Assembly (NCBI RefSeq): GCF_018919175.1 | Contig: NZ_JAHLQL010000001.1 | Location: forward strand, 1,550,001 to 1,614,000 | Direction: 5' to 3' | DNA length: 64,000 nt | DNA from: Clostridium simiarum | Lineage (GTDB): Bacteria; Bacillota; Clostridia; Clostridiales; Clostridiaceae | In this document: positions 56,296 to 64,000 of the stretch, piece by piece | Numbering within the stretch: the stretch's first letter is position 1 | Layout of the letters: each line of letters starts with the position of its first letter | Notes under the pieces: generated by a model | Databases searched by the model: none | The model's input: only the letters and a program-made list of their open reading frames with translations | Told to the model about the DNA's origin: nothing | Position numbers and translations under genes: made by a program

Positions 56296-57285
56296 TCATT
56301 TATCTCCAATACTAATTGAATTTAAATGATTTCTTTCATCAATTCTTCTAATCATCGAATAACAATATGGGGCAAAATGTTTAAGCCAAAAACGTCTTCC
56401 TTCAATATTAGCAGATTCAAAATCTGTAGAACAACGTTTTAGATCCTTTTCAATAGCCCAATCAGTTGCTATATTTAATAGTCTTGACATTATATGCTGT
56501 CCTCTATATTCTGGTAATACGTAAGCTCCATTTATCGCCATTGTATAACCATCATCTAATTCATCCATATTAATTTCAGTTGTATTTGTTTTTAAATAAC
56601 CTATAATTTTGCTATTAATCTCTGCAATCCATAAATTGTTACCTTCTGTTTTAAGCCAACTTCCATATTCATCTATATAATTTTCACTAATGTAATTATG
56701 TAAATAGATTGGTGTTGAGGAAAGATGCTTGTCTATTCCTTTAAATAGATTTTGCATATTAATAAGATCCTTTATCTCTGCCTTTCTTATGAATGTGTTA
56801 TTATCTATATTTGGTATAGCTATTTCCTCAAGAGGACGTACAGCGTCAACAACTAACATACCAAATCCATTCATAACCCAAGAATCAATTACATTTTTAT
56901 CATTAAGGTACAGCATTACGGCATGTGTATAACAATCTGAGTTAACCCACAAATCAGAAACCCTTCTATAGAGTTCACTATATAAATAATTTTTATCATA
57001 TCCATCAGCTATTCCATGAAGTGAAGGTAATGATAATACCCCTCTTGCTGTTCCTTTAAACTCATTAATACTAAATCCGCTTATAAACCCAGCAACTTTA
57101 CCAGATTCTGTAGCTACAACAAAATTATTGTTATCAACATATTTTCCAATTTCCTTTATGTGCATTTCAGCATTTTCATACTTATCAGATATAATAGGTA
57201 ATGCTAACCTGGCATTTTTATAATTAGTTGAGATAATATTAGCTACCTCTTCAACATGAGAATTTTTTAAATAAGTATAATACAT
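56296..57285 (-). CDS. two-domain GNAT acetyltransferase
   Basis: The 329-residue protein has two GNAT folds (about 1-150 and 165-325). The second has GAYVLPEYRGQHIMSRLLN, the acetyl-CoA-binding motif; the first lacks a clear Q/RxxGxG/A loop and may be structural. ATG at 57285 follows AAGGAG. It is coupled to the RimL-like gene. The pair may modify an antibiotic or a metabolite; nothing decides. Confidence 0.85.
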   Translation of the reverse strand: MYYTYLKNSHVEEVANIISTNYKNARLALPIISDKYENAEMHIKEIGKYVDNNNFVVATESGKVAGFISGFSINEFKGTARGVLSLPSLHGIADGYDKNYLYSELYRRVSDLWVNSDCYTHAVMLYLNDKNVIDSWVMNGFGMLVVDAVRPLEEIAIPNIDNNTFIRKAEIKDLINMQNLFKGIDKHLSSTPIYLHNYISENYIDEYGSWLKTEGNNLWIAEINSKIIGYLKTNTTEINMDELDDGYTMAINGAYVLPEYRGQHIMSRLLNIATDWAIEKDLKRCSTDFESANIEGRRFWLKHFAPYCYSMIRRIDERNHLNSISIGDK

Positions 57286-57357
57286 AACAATCTCCTTTTC
57301 AGGTGACAGATAATATAAAACTATACTCAATTCACATGGTCAAGTGAATTCAAAAAC

Positions 57358-57405
57358 TTATAAAACAATCACCTCATAATTTTTTTCTGTAATTTTAGCT
57401 ATCAT
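57358..57405 (-). CDS. possible 15-aa leader peptide
   Basis: AAAGGAGGAGA is spaced four bases before ATG at 57405, opening 15 codons (MIAKITEKNYEVIVL) and a stop. It lies 73 bp before the two-domain GNAT gene. It is either a leader peptide or the preserved N-terminus of a lost gene. An inverted repeat, AATTCAC / GTGAATT, follows at 57330-57351. Confidence 0.35.
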   Translation of the reverse strand: MIAKITEKNYEVIVL

Positions 57406-57646
57406 AAAATCTCCTCCTTTCTCAATATTAACCAATAATTAAATATTATCACTAATAGTATTTATAGTAAATAACTACATATAATGATATATTTTCTTGC
57501 ATTCTTTATAACTATCCATTATTTACTATTATTCTTGGGTAATTTCATCTAATCTTCATCTTGAGGTCTCCATTATCTCCCTAATAGTCTACGATTTCTT
57601 CTATCAAATTATTTTTCATCTCAAAAATAATGTTACATATAAACTT

Positions 57647-58042
57647 TTAGTGTTTTCTCCATACTCCTCCAGGACATGAAGTAAAACCACACTCTTCATA
57701 AAAGCTACGATTACTTTCTTCGAATGTTACTGTTACAATGGAAATTCCCCTATCTTCAGCTTCCTTCATCAACCTTTTTACAAGTGCATTACCAATACCT
57801 TTCCCTTGATAACTTGGATGAACAATGACATCCTCAAGATATCCATGTTCTATACCTGGACCTACCATATATCCAAATGCAATCAGATTACCATTCTTAT
57901 CCCGTAACCCTGCCCAAAATAAACAGTGTTCAAATAAAACAGGATAGTCGCTATCTCTTCCTTCCCAACCTACAGCTTGACGAAGAGTCGGTACCTCATG
58001 ATTTTGAATTTCTAAATTAATTAATATGTTACAATTTTCCAT
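57647..58042 (-). CDS. GNAT acetyltransferase
   Basis: The 131-residue protein has the acetyl-CoA motif VHPSYQGKGIGNALVKRLM near residue 75 and the ending FYEECGFTSCPGGVWRK, typical of small N-acetyltransferases. ATG at 58042 is preceded by AGAGATGGTGAT. It is monocistronic, with a promoter-like TTGAGG/TATAAT pair (18-bp spacing) near 58090-58125. Confidence 0.9.
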   Translation of the reverse strand: MENCNILINLEIQNHEVPTLRQAVGWEGRDSDYPVLFEHCLFWAGLRDKNGNLIAFGYMVGPGIEHGYLEDVIVHPSYQGKGIGNALVKRLMKEAEDRGISIVTVTFEESNRSFYEECGFTSCPGGVWRKH

Positions 58043-58434
58043 TTTATCACCATCTCTTTATTCGTTATAAATTGTGATTTGTTCTCAATTAATTAGTGAT
58101 TATATCATATAGAGAACACTGTCCTCAATTGCTCGGAATTCATTTTTGAATAATAGGATATTTTACAATCTCTTTATAGAAACTTTAGTAATCATCATAC
58201 CATCTTGGATTAAAATCTAATTTTAATTTTTCCCCAATAGTTATAGTAAATTTGGAATTTTTCTATATTATACTATTTTATGTATACTTAATCAAAATAT
58301 AAAAACCCTAGACATATATCCAGGGTTTTTATTGGTGAAGGTAAAGCACAGTGAGTGAAACCCACTACTTTAAATACTTAAAAACTATTTAAGTAAATAT
58401 ATACTTTCATAGTAAGGCAATTTAAATAAATACT
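58043..58434. other. intergenic region with promoter and terminator
   Basis: Holds the GNAT promoter, overlapped by an inverted repeat TGTTCTC / GAGAACA, and the hairpin at 58302-58330. No gene seen. Confidence 0.45.
58302..58330. terminator. terminator near the dioxygenase gene
   Basis: AAAACCCT and AGGGTTTT arms around 13 bases, with A/T tracts on both sides. It is about 105 bp beyond the dioxygenase stop on the minus strand. Confidence 0.65.
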
Positions 58435-59211
58435 CTATCCTATTTTTACAGATCTCATAGAAAGAGATCCATGATGTATTCCATCAAATATAAATTCAAC
58501 TTTATCCTGCTCTTCCTTTAATGCCATAACATATAGTAATGGTAAAAAGTGTTCATCTGTTGGAGCAGAAAGCAAAGCTGCTTCTCCAAAATTTTTGTAA
58601 TTAATTAACTTATCATGCTCACCTTTAATAATAGCATCAGCTACAAGATTATCAAACTCCAAAGCCCAACTATGGGGAGTATCATCCTCATTTTGCTTCA
58701 TCTTCCTTAAGTTATGAACTATATTTCCACTGGCTAAAATTAGTATTCCTTGTTCTCTAAGTCTAGCTAATTTTTTTCCTAAGTTATAATGGTATTCTTC
58801 CTTTTCTAATGCATTTAAGCTTAATTGAAATACAGGAATGTCAGCCTTAGGGAAAATATGTCTTAATACACTCCAAGCCCCATGGTCTAATCCCCATGTA
58901 TCAGTTAGTTTCACGTTATAATCTTTTAATTCTTCAAAAGCCATGTTAATATAAGGTTTAGCTCCACTAGTTGAATATTTAACCTTATATAACGCTTCAG
59001 GAAATCCGTAAAAATCGTATATCTCTCTAGGTGAATCTTGCTCTGTGATAAAAGTTCCCTCTGTTAGCCAATGAGCCGATATAACCATTATAGCCTTAGG
59101 TTTCTCTAACTCCTCACCTAATTTATTAAGACTTTCAGTATAGGAATTTTTTATTATTGCATTCATGGGACTTCCATGTGCTATAAATAAAACTGGCTGT
59201 TTTTTAATCAT
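58435..59211 (-). CDS. DODA-type extradiol dioxygenase family protein (YgiD-like)
   Basis: The 258-residue class III extradiol enzyme has the metal-binding pattern FIAHGSPMNAI near residue 10, VISAHW near residue 45 and DHGAWSVLRHIFP near residue 110. Relatives cleave catechols with Fe or Zn. ATG at 59211 follows AAGGAGGAG. A palindrome before it (59268-59294) resembles the sequence before the Rrf2 gene, so it is likely Rrf2-controlled. The native substrate in an anaerobe is unclear. Confidence 0.9.
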   Translation of the reverse strand: MIKKQPVLFIAHGSPMNAIIKNSYTESLNKLGEELEKPKAIMVISAHWLTEGTFITEQDSPREIYDFYGFPEALYKVKYSTSGAKPYINMAFEELKDYNVKLTDTWGLDHGAWSVLRHIFPKADIPVFQLSLNALEKEEYHYNLGKKLARLREQGILILASGNIVHNLRKMKQNEDDTPHSWALEFDNLVADAIIKGEHDKLINYKNFGEAALLSAPTDEHFLPLLYVMALKEEQDKVEFIFDGIHHGSLSMRSVKIG

Positions 59212-59267
59212 TATGACTCCTCCTTTTAATTGTATTCTTATAAACATTAAATTATATTATTCTCTTC

Positions 59268-59294
59268 TTGTTGTAATTATTATAGTTACAACAA
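59268..59294. promoter_or_regulatory. palindromic operator before the dioxygenase gene
   Basis: Perfect arms TTGTTGTAA and TTACAACAA around nine bases. On the minus strand it contains GTTGTAACTAT, also found at 59848-59870 before the Rrf2 gene in opposite orientation. Confidence 0.6.
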
Positions 59295-59402
59295 GTTTAA
59301 AAAAATTTATTTCCTATGATAATTAATTCAGTTATAATAACCTATGAAGTTACTTAACGGTTGTACCTTTGAAGGTTACATCTATTGTAAAAAAAAATTG
59401 AT

Positions 59403-59834
59403 TTATTTCTCAATTTTTTTTCTTAAACCTGTAACCACATATTCCATTGTTACATTTTCTAATACCTGTTCCATAGCTTCTTGAGCACTTAGTAATATGC
59501 CTTCCATCACTGCTTCAATATTTGCACCAATAGGACAATTTATATTTGGTGATTCATGAAATTGAAATAATTCTCCTTCTTGCACAACCTCTACAGCCCT
59601 ATATACCTCTAGCAATGTTATTTGGTCCAGCTCCTTTAATAAATAAGCTCCACCAGCACCTGCTATAACATTAACCAAGCCAGCTCTCTTTAGCATTCCC
59701 ATTACTCTTCGTATAACAACAGGATTAGTATTTACACTATCTGCTATCCACTCAGAAGTACATAAATTTCTATCTTCCATAGATAGTATAGATAAAATAT
59801 GAACTGCTACAGAAAATCTACTGCTTATTTTCAT
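59403..59834 (-). CDS. Rrf2-family transcriptional regulator
   Basis: The 143-residue winged-helix protein opens MKISSRFSVAVHILSILS and has SEWIADSVNTNPVVIRRVMG. One cysteine (NCPIGANIE) replaces the three-cysteine Fe-S set of IscR, so it is of the YwnA/HypR kind. ATG at 59834 follows GAGGTGAT. It is transcribed toward the dioxygenase gene and likely represses that gene and itself. Confidence 0.9.
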   Translation of the reverse strand: MKISSRFSVAVHILSILSMEDRNLCTSEWIADSVNTNPVVIRRVMGMLKRAGLVNVIAGAGGAYLLKELDQITLLEVYRAVEVVQEGELFQFHESPNINCPIGANIEAVMEGILLSAQEAMEQVLENVTMEYVVTGLRKKIEK

Positions 59835-59847
59835 TTTTATCACCTCT

Positions 59848-59870
59848 GTTGTAACTATTGTAGTTCTAAC
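59848..59870. promoter_or_regulatory. Rrf2 promoter with imperfect operator
   Basis: GTTGTAACTAT starts an imperfect dyad with TAGTTCTAAC, overlapping a TTGACT/TACAAT promoter (17-bp spacing, 59854-59882). Shares its left arm with 59268-59294. Confidence 0.5.
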
Positions 59871-59965
59871 TATAGGTAAAGTCAATAGTTTTTATAAACT
59901 TTTTAATTTAACCAATAAAAACTTTTTAACAATATATTTGTGTTACACAATTCATCGAAAAAAAT

Positions 59966-60008
59966 AAATAGATATCTAAATTTACTAAGTAATTTTAGAT
60001 ATCTATTT
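59966..60008 (-). terminator. terminator after lysS
   Basis: AAATAGATATCTAAA and TTTAGATATCTATTT form a 15-bp stem. It lies about 88 bp beyond the lysS stop. Confidence 0.7.
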
Positions 60009-60095
60009 TAATTAATAGTACTTTACTACACTTAATATACTTTTATAGTTATATCCACCTTTTTTGCTAATTATATGAGGCCACCTGCTTTATTT

Positions 60096-61616
60096 TTATC
60101 TTTTAATTAGAGGAAATGCTATAACATCTCTTATGTTGTAAGAGCCAGTAAGGAACATTATCATTCTATCAATACCTATTCCTAATCCTCCTGTTGGTGG
60201 CATTGCAGTGTCAATAGCAACAGCGAATTCTTCATCCATTGGACTAGCCGTTTCAAGTCCCGCTCTTAATTTTGATGCTTGGTCATGCAAAAGAATTCTC
60301 TGCTTCAATGGATCATTAAGTTCTGAATAAGCATTTCCAAGTTCAATACCATATGCATAAGGTTCAAATCTTTCAATTAAATCTGGATTATTTCTATGAC
60401 TCTTGCATAATGGAGAAGATTCTTTTGGAAAGTCTATTACGAAGGTTGGTTGAATTAGTTTCTTTTCTGAATACTCTTCAAACAAATTAACTATTAATTC
60501 TCCCCTAGAACATTTATCAATATTTAATCCCTCATTTTGACTTTCTATTAAAAGTTCCTTATCTTTAATGCTCTTAATAATTTCTTCCTTAGTAAGAATT
60601 TCAACATCAATTCCTGTATCCTTTTTCACAAGGTCACACATCTTTTCTCTCTTCCATGGAGCTTTAAAATCAATTTCTACTTCTCCATACTGAACCTTCG
60701 TTGTGCCATTAACTTTAGTAAATACATGTTCATATATATTTTCCATAAGTTCCATCATGTCATTATAGTCAGCATAGGACATGTAGCACTCAAATAAAGT
60801 GAATTCTGGATAATGTGTCCTATCAATTCCCTCATTCCTAAAAGCCCTAACAAAAGTATAAACTCTTTCAATTCCCCCAACTACAAGCCTTTTTAAATAT
60901 AACTCTGGAGAAACATTCATATATACATTACAATCTAAGGCATTAACGAAGGTTGTAAAAGGCTTTGCTTCTCCTCCGCCGTATTTAGTATCAAGAATAG
61001 GTGTATCTGCTTCAATAAAATTAATATTGTTCAAATATTCCCTCATAGCAGTTATTGCTCTTGAACGTTTGATAAATCGTTCCTTAACATCCCCATTCAT
61101 TATCATATCTAGTGAACGATGTCTTTGTCTTAAGTCAGCATCCTGAATGCCATGATACTTTTCTGGAAGAGTTCTGATAGACTTAGATAGTAATTCAAAC
61201 TTCCTTGCTTTTATGGTAATTTCACCAGTTTGAGTCTTAAATACAGTTCCCTCAATTCCAATAATATCTCCAATATCAATTAATTTTAAGATTTTATAAC
61301 TTTCAGCTCCTATTTGATTTTTACCGAAGTATATTTGTATACTTCCTTTTTCATCTGTAATATTAGCAAAGGTTGCATTTCCCATCCTTCTTATCAGCAT
61401 AACCCTTCCTGCTAATGTAAATTCCTCTTCTTTTCCTATGTTGTCAAAGTTATCATAAATATCCTTAGTATGAGTTATGTCTTTGTAGCTATAAGGATAT
61501 GGATTAATTCCCAATTCATAAATCTTATTTAATTTTTTAATTCTTTCCACTACAAATTCATTTGAATCTGCCATTATCTTTTCTAAGTTGTCAATGCTTT
61601 CATACTCATTATACAT
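60096..61616 (-). CDS. lysS: lysyl-tRNA synthetase, class II
   Basis: Charges tRNA-Lys. The 506-residue protein has an OB-fold anticodon-binding domain (about 55-165) and a catalytic domain with motif 2 (VRAFRNEGIDRTHYPEFT) and motif 3 (GLGIGIDRMIMFLTG) near the C-terminus. Length and order match bacterial LysS. AAGGTGGT precedes ATG. A T-box leader controls it. The N-terminus has about 18 more residues than the shortest homologues. Confidence 0.97.
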   Translation of the reverse strand: MYNEYESIDNLEKIMADSNEFVVERIKKLNKIYELGINPYPYSYKDITHTKDIYDNFDNIGKEEEFTLAGRVMLIRRMGNATFANITDEKGSIQIYFGKNQIGAESYKILKLIDIGDIIGIEGTVFKTQTGEITIKARKFELLSKSIRTLPEKYHGIQDADLRQRHRSLDMIMNGDVKERFIKRSRAITAMREYLNNINFIEADTPILDTKYGGGEAKPFTTFVNALDCNVYMNVSPELYLKRLVVGGIERVYTFVRAFRNEGIDRTHYPEFTLFECYMSYADYNDMMELMENIYEHVFTKVNGTTKVQYGEVEIDFKAPWKREKMCDLVKKDTGIDVEILTKEEIIKSIKDKELLIESQNEGLNIDKCSRGELIVNLFEEYSEKKLIQPTFVIDFPKESSPLCKSHRNNPDLIERFEPYAYGIELGNAYSELNDPLKQRILLHDQASKLRAGLETASPMDEEFAVAIDTAMPPTGGLGIGIDRMIMFLTGSYNIRDVIAFPLIKR

Positions 61617-61671
61617 TTTTTCAATACCACCTTTACATATTTATTTGTGCTTTAATAGATTTTTGACAAAT

Positions 61672-61950
61672 AAAAAAAACCTTCACCTCCAAGAATTTAA
61701 TCTTGAGGACGAAAGTTATATCTTCGTGGTACCACCTCAGTTTATCCATACGTTGCCATACAGACCTCTTCAAGTACAATTATATACTCTATAACTATAA
61801 CGGGTTATACCGTCACAGCCTACCTCTAAAACTAGACTCGGTGTGCAACTCTGAGGCCTTTTTCAATAAATAAGTCCTTGCTCATTCTCACCTTATAGAG
61901 CTCTCTGTAAATTCTTATATTTATTTACTCTTCTCTTCACAGTCTTTAGA
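61672..61950 (-). ncRNA. T-box leader of lysS
   Basis: On the minus strand the T-box core AGGTGGTACCACG (61725-61737) is followed by CGTCC and by the terminator at 61672-61716, with a T8 run. Upstream, AGAGAGCTCTATAAGGTG and GAGAATGAGC are the distal stem I elements. Uncharged tRNA-Lys should favour the antiterminator. I could not place the specifier codon with certainty; AAA or AAG is expected. Confidence 0.92.
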
Positions 61951-61952
61951 AT

Positions 61953-61981
61953 ATTTTAGCATAAAACTTTACATGTGTACA
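61953..61981 (-). promoter_or_regulatory. promoter of the lysS T-box transcript
   Basis: TGTACA (61976-61981) and TAAAAT (61953-61958) on the minus strand, 17 bp apart. Confidence 0.5.
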
Positions 61982-62056
61982 CATTTTCTATAATAGTATT
62001 ATCTATTTTGTAACTATTTTATCTATACGTTTCATTATAATTTCAGAACTTTTAGG

Positions 62057-62166
62057 ATAACCCGAGTTTATCGTGCCTACCAAAGTGGGTAAGGGCACTA
62101 GTGGTTCCCACTACCAAGCCCACAACAGACTTTCACCATCAAGTTGTTGCCCATGCTGGCCACACA
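62057..62166. repeat. GC-richer multi-hairpin element, possible intron or mobile RNA remnant
   Basis: About 110 bp of higher GC than the surroundings, non-coding in all frames. On the minus strand it holds CAACA...TGTTG around TTGATGGTGAAAGTC, AGTGG-GAA-CCACT, GTGCC...GGCAC and GATAA...TTATC hairpins in succession. The phrase GGTGAAAGTC recalls bacterial group II introns, but no domain V or reverse transcriptase is present. It may be a fragment or a dispersed repeat. Confidence 0.4.
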
Positions 62167-62211
62167 ATAAAAATAAGATAGTGAAATCACCACCTAATTT
62201 AATATAAAACC

Positions 62212-64000
62212 TTAACTCTCATGTACATTCCTTTTAAAGCTTACATATGTAGCAATAAAATAAATAGTATATATAAAACCTAATAGTATAAGTGACATTC
62301 CATAATATAAGAACATTGATGAGTGTACTCCTGTGTATAATACAAATTTTTTACTCATAAATAATGCTGTCACAATACTAATGGCTACTGCAGCCAGTAA
62401 AGGACATAAATAATAAACACCTAATTGTTTTAAAATAATATTATCAATTTCTTTTTCATTTAATCCTAATTTACTTAAAACTGAATAACGAAATTTATAT
62501 TTGTTAGAATCACTTAATTGCTGAACTGATAAAATAGTTAATGCAACACATACAAATACTAATGCCATATAAACTATTGGGTATGTTGTCATAGTCATTA
62601 CAAATTTCCCTAGATTCATCAAATTTGTTTTAACTATAGTACTTCCAGTTTCTCCAAAACTAAAAATCTGATCTGTTCCATAGGCATGGGTAATATTACT
62701 TGTTTCATATTTATAATCATCTTTAAACTTACTTAATTTTTCTAAATTTTCTTGTAAACCTTCTGGTGCGTCCCCCTCAATATCAACTGCTACTAATGAG
62801 TAGAAAGGACTCATTTTTTCTACAACTCTATCTGAAACAATTATTATATAGTCAGATCCATTTTGACCACTTTGTGAAAAAGGCTCTGTATAAACTCCTT
62901 CACACTTAAGTTCTTTCCCTTCTTTTACTAGCTTTTCTTCATTTCTATACTTAAGCATATATTCTTTCATTCTTTCTTTTACGTGTATTAAATATCCATC
63001 TTCAGATAAAGTAACTTCTTCATATCCTATCATCCTTCTTAAAGCATTATAATCACTAAGCTTCATATAGGTATCATAATCAAAGTATTCATTAGTATTC
63101 CTATCTTTATCCTTATAAATAGCTGATGGATTTTCAGTAAAATAGTAATAATTATTATATAAGAACTGATTAATATCTTCTGCTTTATCTTCATAAATAT
63201 TATAAATTCTTTTGTCCTTGATTTCAGTTTCTTTATTTATTAAATCTAATTGATTTTTAAAATCATCTTGTACATTATCACTAAATAGCATAATATCAAA
63301 TGCTATAGCTTTATCTAGCTCTTTTTTATTATAATCACATAACATCATAGAAACTGTTCCACCTAATAAAGAAGCTGTAAATAAAATAGTTAAAGTTCCC
63401 ATTGTAAACTGCATTGTCTTTATCTTAGATGAAAACTGTCTTAGTAGAAATAGCTTCCCACTTTTATAAACTCCTGATTTTTCTTTTTTTATATATTGTA
63501 TAATAAAAGAAGATATTCCATAATACATTAAATATACTGATATAATTAATCCAGCTATTAAGAAAAATACATTCTCAATATAAATCCATCCTCCAAAAAT
63601 CATTACATCAAAAAAAATAAAATATAAAATAGATACAAAGAATAAGATTTGCTTCATCTTACTATTCTTATCATCAAAAGACTGATTTTGCTTATCCATA
63701 TACATCATGTCATTTATATTCATCTTTTTTAACTTTTTCTTACTCCTAATAAGTGCTAATATATAAATAAACACATATAAACCTAAAGTTAAAAGAAGTG
63801 CACCTATATTAAATTCAATTGATATTTGATAATCTTTATTAAAAACACTATAAAATATTGCAGTTAAAATTTGTTGCAAAAGTAATCCTAATAATACCCC
63901 TGGAATAAAGGCAGCTGCACCAAGTAATTGATTCTCTATCATAAACAGATTTGAGACTTCTTTTTTCTTCATGCCAATTAAAAGATATGTTCCAAATTCT
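62212..64000 (-). CDS. BceB-type FtsX ABC permease, partial (runs off right edge)
   Basis: Membrane subunit of a peptide-resistance or MacB-type ABC exporter. The frame is open to the window edge: upstream of Met at 63972 it reads EFGTYLLIG, the usual FtsX phrase, so the start lies outside. Visible parts are an N-terminal FtsX membrane block, an extracellular domain of about 200 residues (roughly 220-430) and a C-terminal FtsX block ending KRNVHES. Partners would be an ATPase and a two-component system further right. Confidence 0.92.
   Translation of the reverse strand, partial: EFGTYLLIGMKKKEVSNLFMIENQLLGAAAFIPGVLLGLLLQQILTAIFYSVFNKDYQISIEFNIGALLLTLGLYVFIYILALIRSKKKLKKMNINDMMYMDKQNQSFDDKNSKMKQILFFVSILYFIFFDVMIFGGWIYIENVFFLIAGLIISVYLMYYGISSFIIQYIKKEKSGVYKSGKLFLLRQFSSKIKTMQFTMGTLTILFTASLLGGTVSMMLCDYNKKELDKAIAFDIMLFSDNVQDDFKNQLDLINKETEIKDKRIYNIYEDKAEDINQFLYNNYYYFTENPSAIYKDKDRNTNEYFDYDTYMKLSDYNALRRMIGYEEVTLSEDGYLIHVKERMKEYMLKYRNEEKLVKEGKELKCEGVYTEPFSQSGQNGSDYIIIVSDRVVEKMSPFYSLVAVDIEGDAPEGLQENLEKLSKFKDDYKYETSNITHAYGTDQIFSFGETGSTIVKTNLMNLGKFVMTMTTYPIVYMALVFVCVALTILSVQQLSDSNKYKFRYSVLSKLGLNEKEIDNIILKQLGVYYLCPLLAAVAISIVTALFMSKKFVLYTGVHSSMFLYYGMSLILLGFIYTIYFIATYVSFKRNVHES

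Overview
The window is low-GC, densely packed DNA that reads as a chromosome segment of a clostridial Firmicute, most likely Clostridium sensu stricto. The support is strong AGGAGG-type ribosome sites, frequent TTG/GTG starts, AGA/ATA-rich codons, SAM-I, cobalamin and T-box leaders, a stand-alone MetH reactivation protein and several AraC/MATE/ECF sets. I see no rRNA, tRNA, CRISPR array, phage or intact insertion sequence.

Layout. (1) 1-2525, minus: a cobalamin-riboswitch operon with a CGGC-like small protein, a binding lipoprotein and a FecCD permease that runs off the left edge. (2) 2676-11165, minus: a methionine operon read from one promoter through two tandem SAM-I riboswitches: metY, metF, a 57-aa ORF missed by length filters, MetH reactivation domain, metH, a 96-aa ORF, metA, hom. 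(3) 11209-12756: acetate transporter and a TetR regulator. (4) 13038-17482, plus: a TetR-flanked cluster of a CrtI-like flavoprotein, a flavin/2Fe-2S reductase and two polytopic membrane proteins. (5) 17672-21187: membrane proteins, including a YdcF-family one. (6) 21323-27948: MATE exporter, two AraC regulators and an ECF importer (S-T-A), with Fur-box-like sites. (7) 28431-34266, minus: fructose-type PTS with KDPG aldolase, a phosphofructokinase and a PRD activator. (8) 34724-36073: MATE. (9) 36413-42662, minus: a second cobalamin-riboswitch operon with a NifH-like protein, two nitrogenase-component-1-like proteins and a complete binding-protein ABC importer. (10) 42947-52928: siderophore-type ABC importer with a MATE in the same operon, two AraC regulators and a second ECF importer (T-A-S). 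(11) 53148-59885: DtxR-family regulator, a CBS-GGDEF protein with a small partner, three GNAT genes, a DODA-type dioxygenase and an Rrf2 regulator. (12) 60096-64000: T-box-controlled lysS, a structured repeat-like element and a BceB-type ABC permease that runs off the right edge.

Most of the window concerns cobalamin, iron or other metal chelates. B12 riboswitches control two different importers; metH beside the first needs cobalamin. The most promising undescribed system is the nitrogenase-like/ABC operon at 36413-42662. It is inferred to be switched off by cobalamin, to import a chelate or tetrapyrrole-like ligand and to act on it reductively. It is bracketed by a diverged direct repeat and, at its promoter end, by a 50-bp copy of an AraC gene 3' end. 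The two ECF loci each have an AraC gene divergent from them and paired direct repeats exactly 21 bp apart in the shared intergenic region, a likely AraC operator design. All functional statements rest on reading the sequence and remembered family features; no searches were run.
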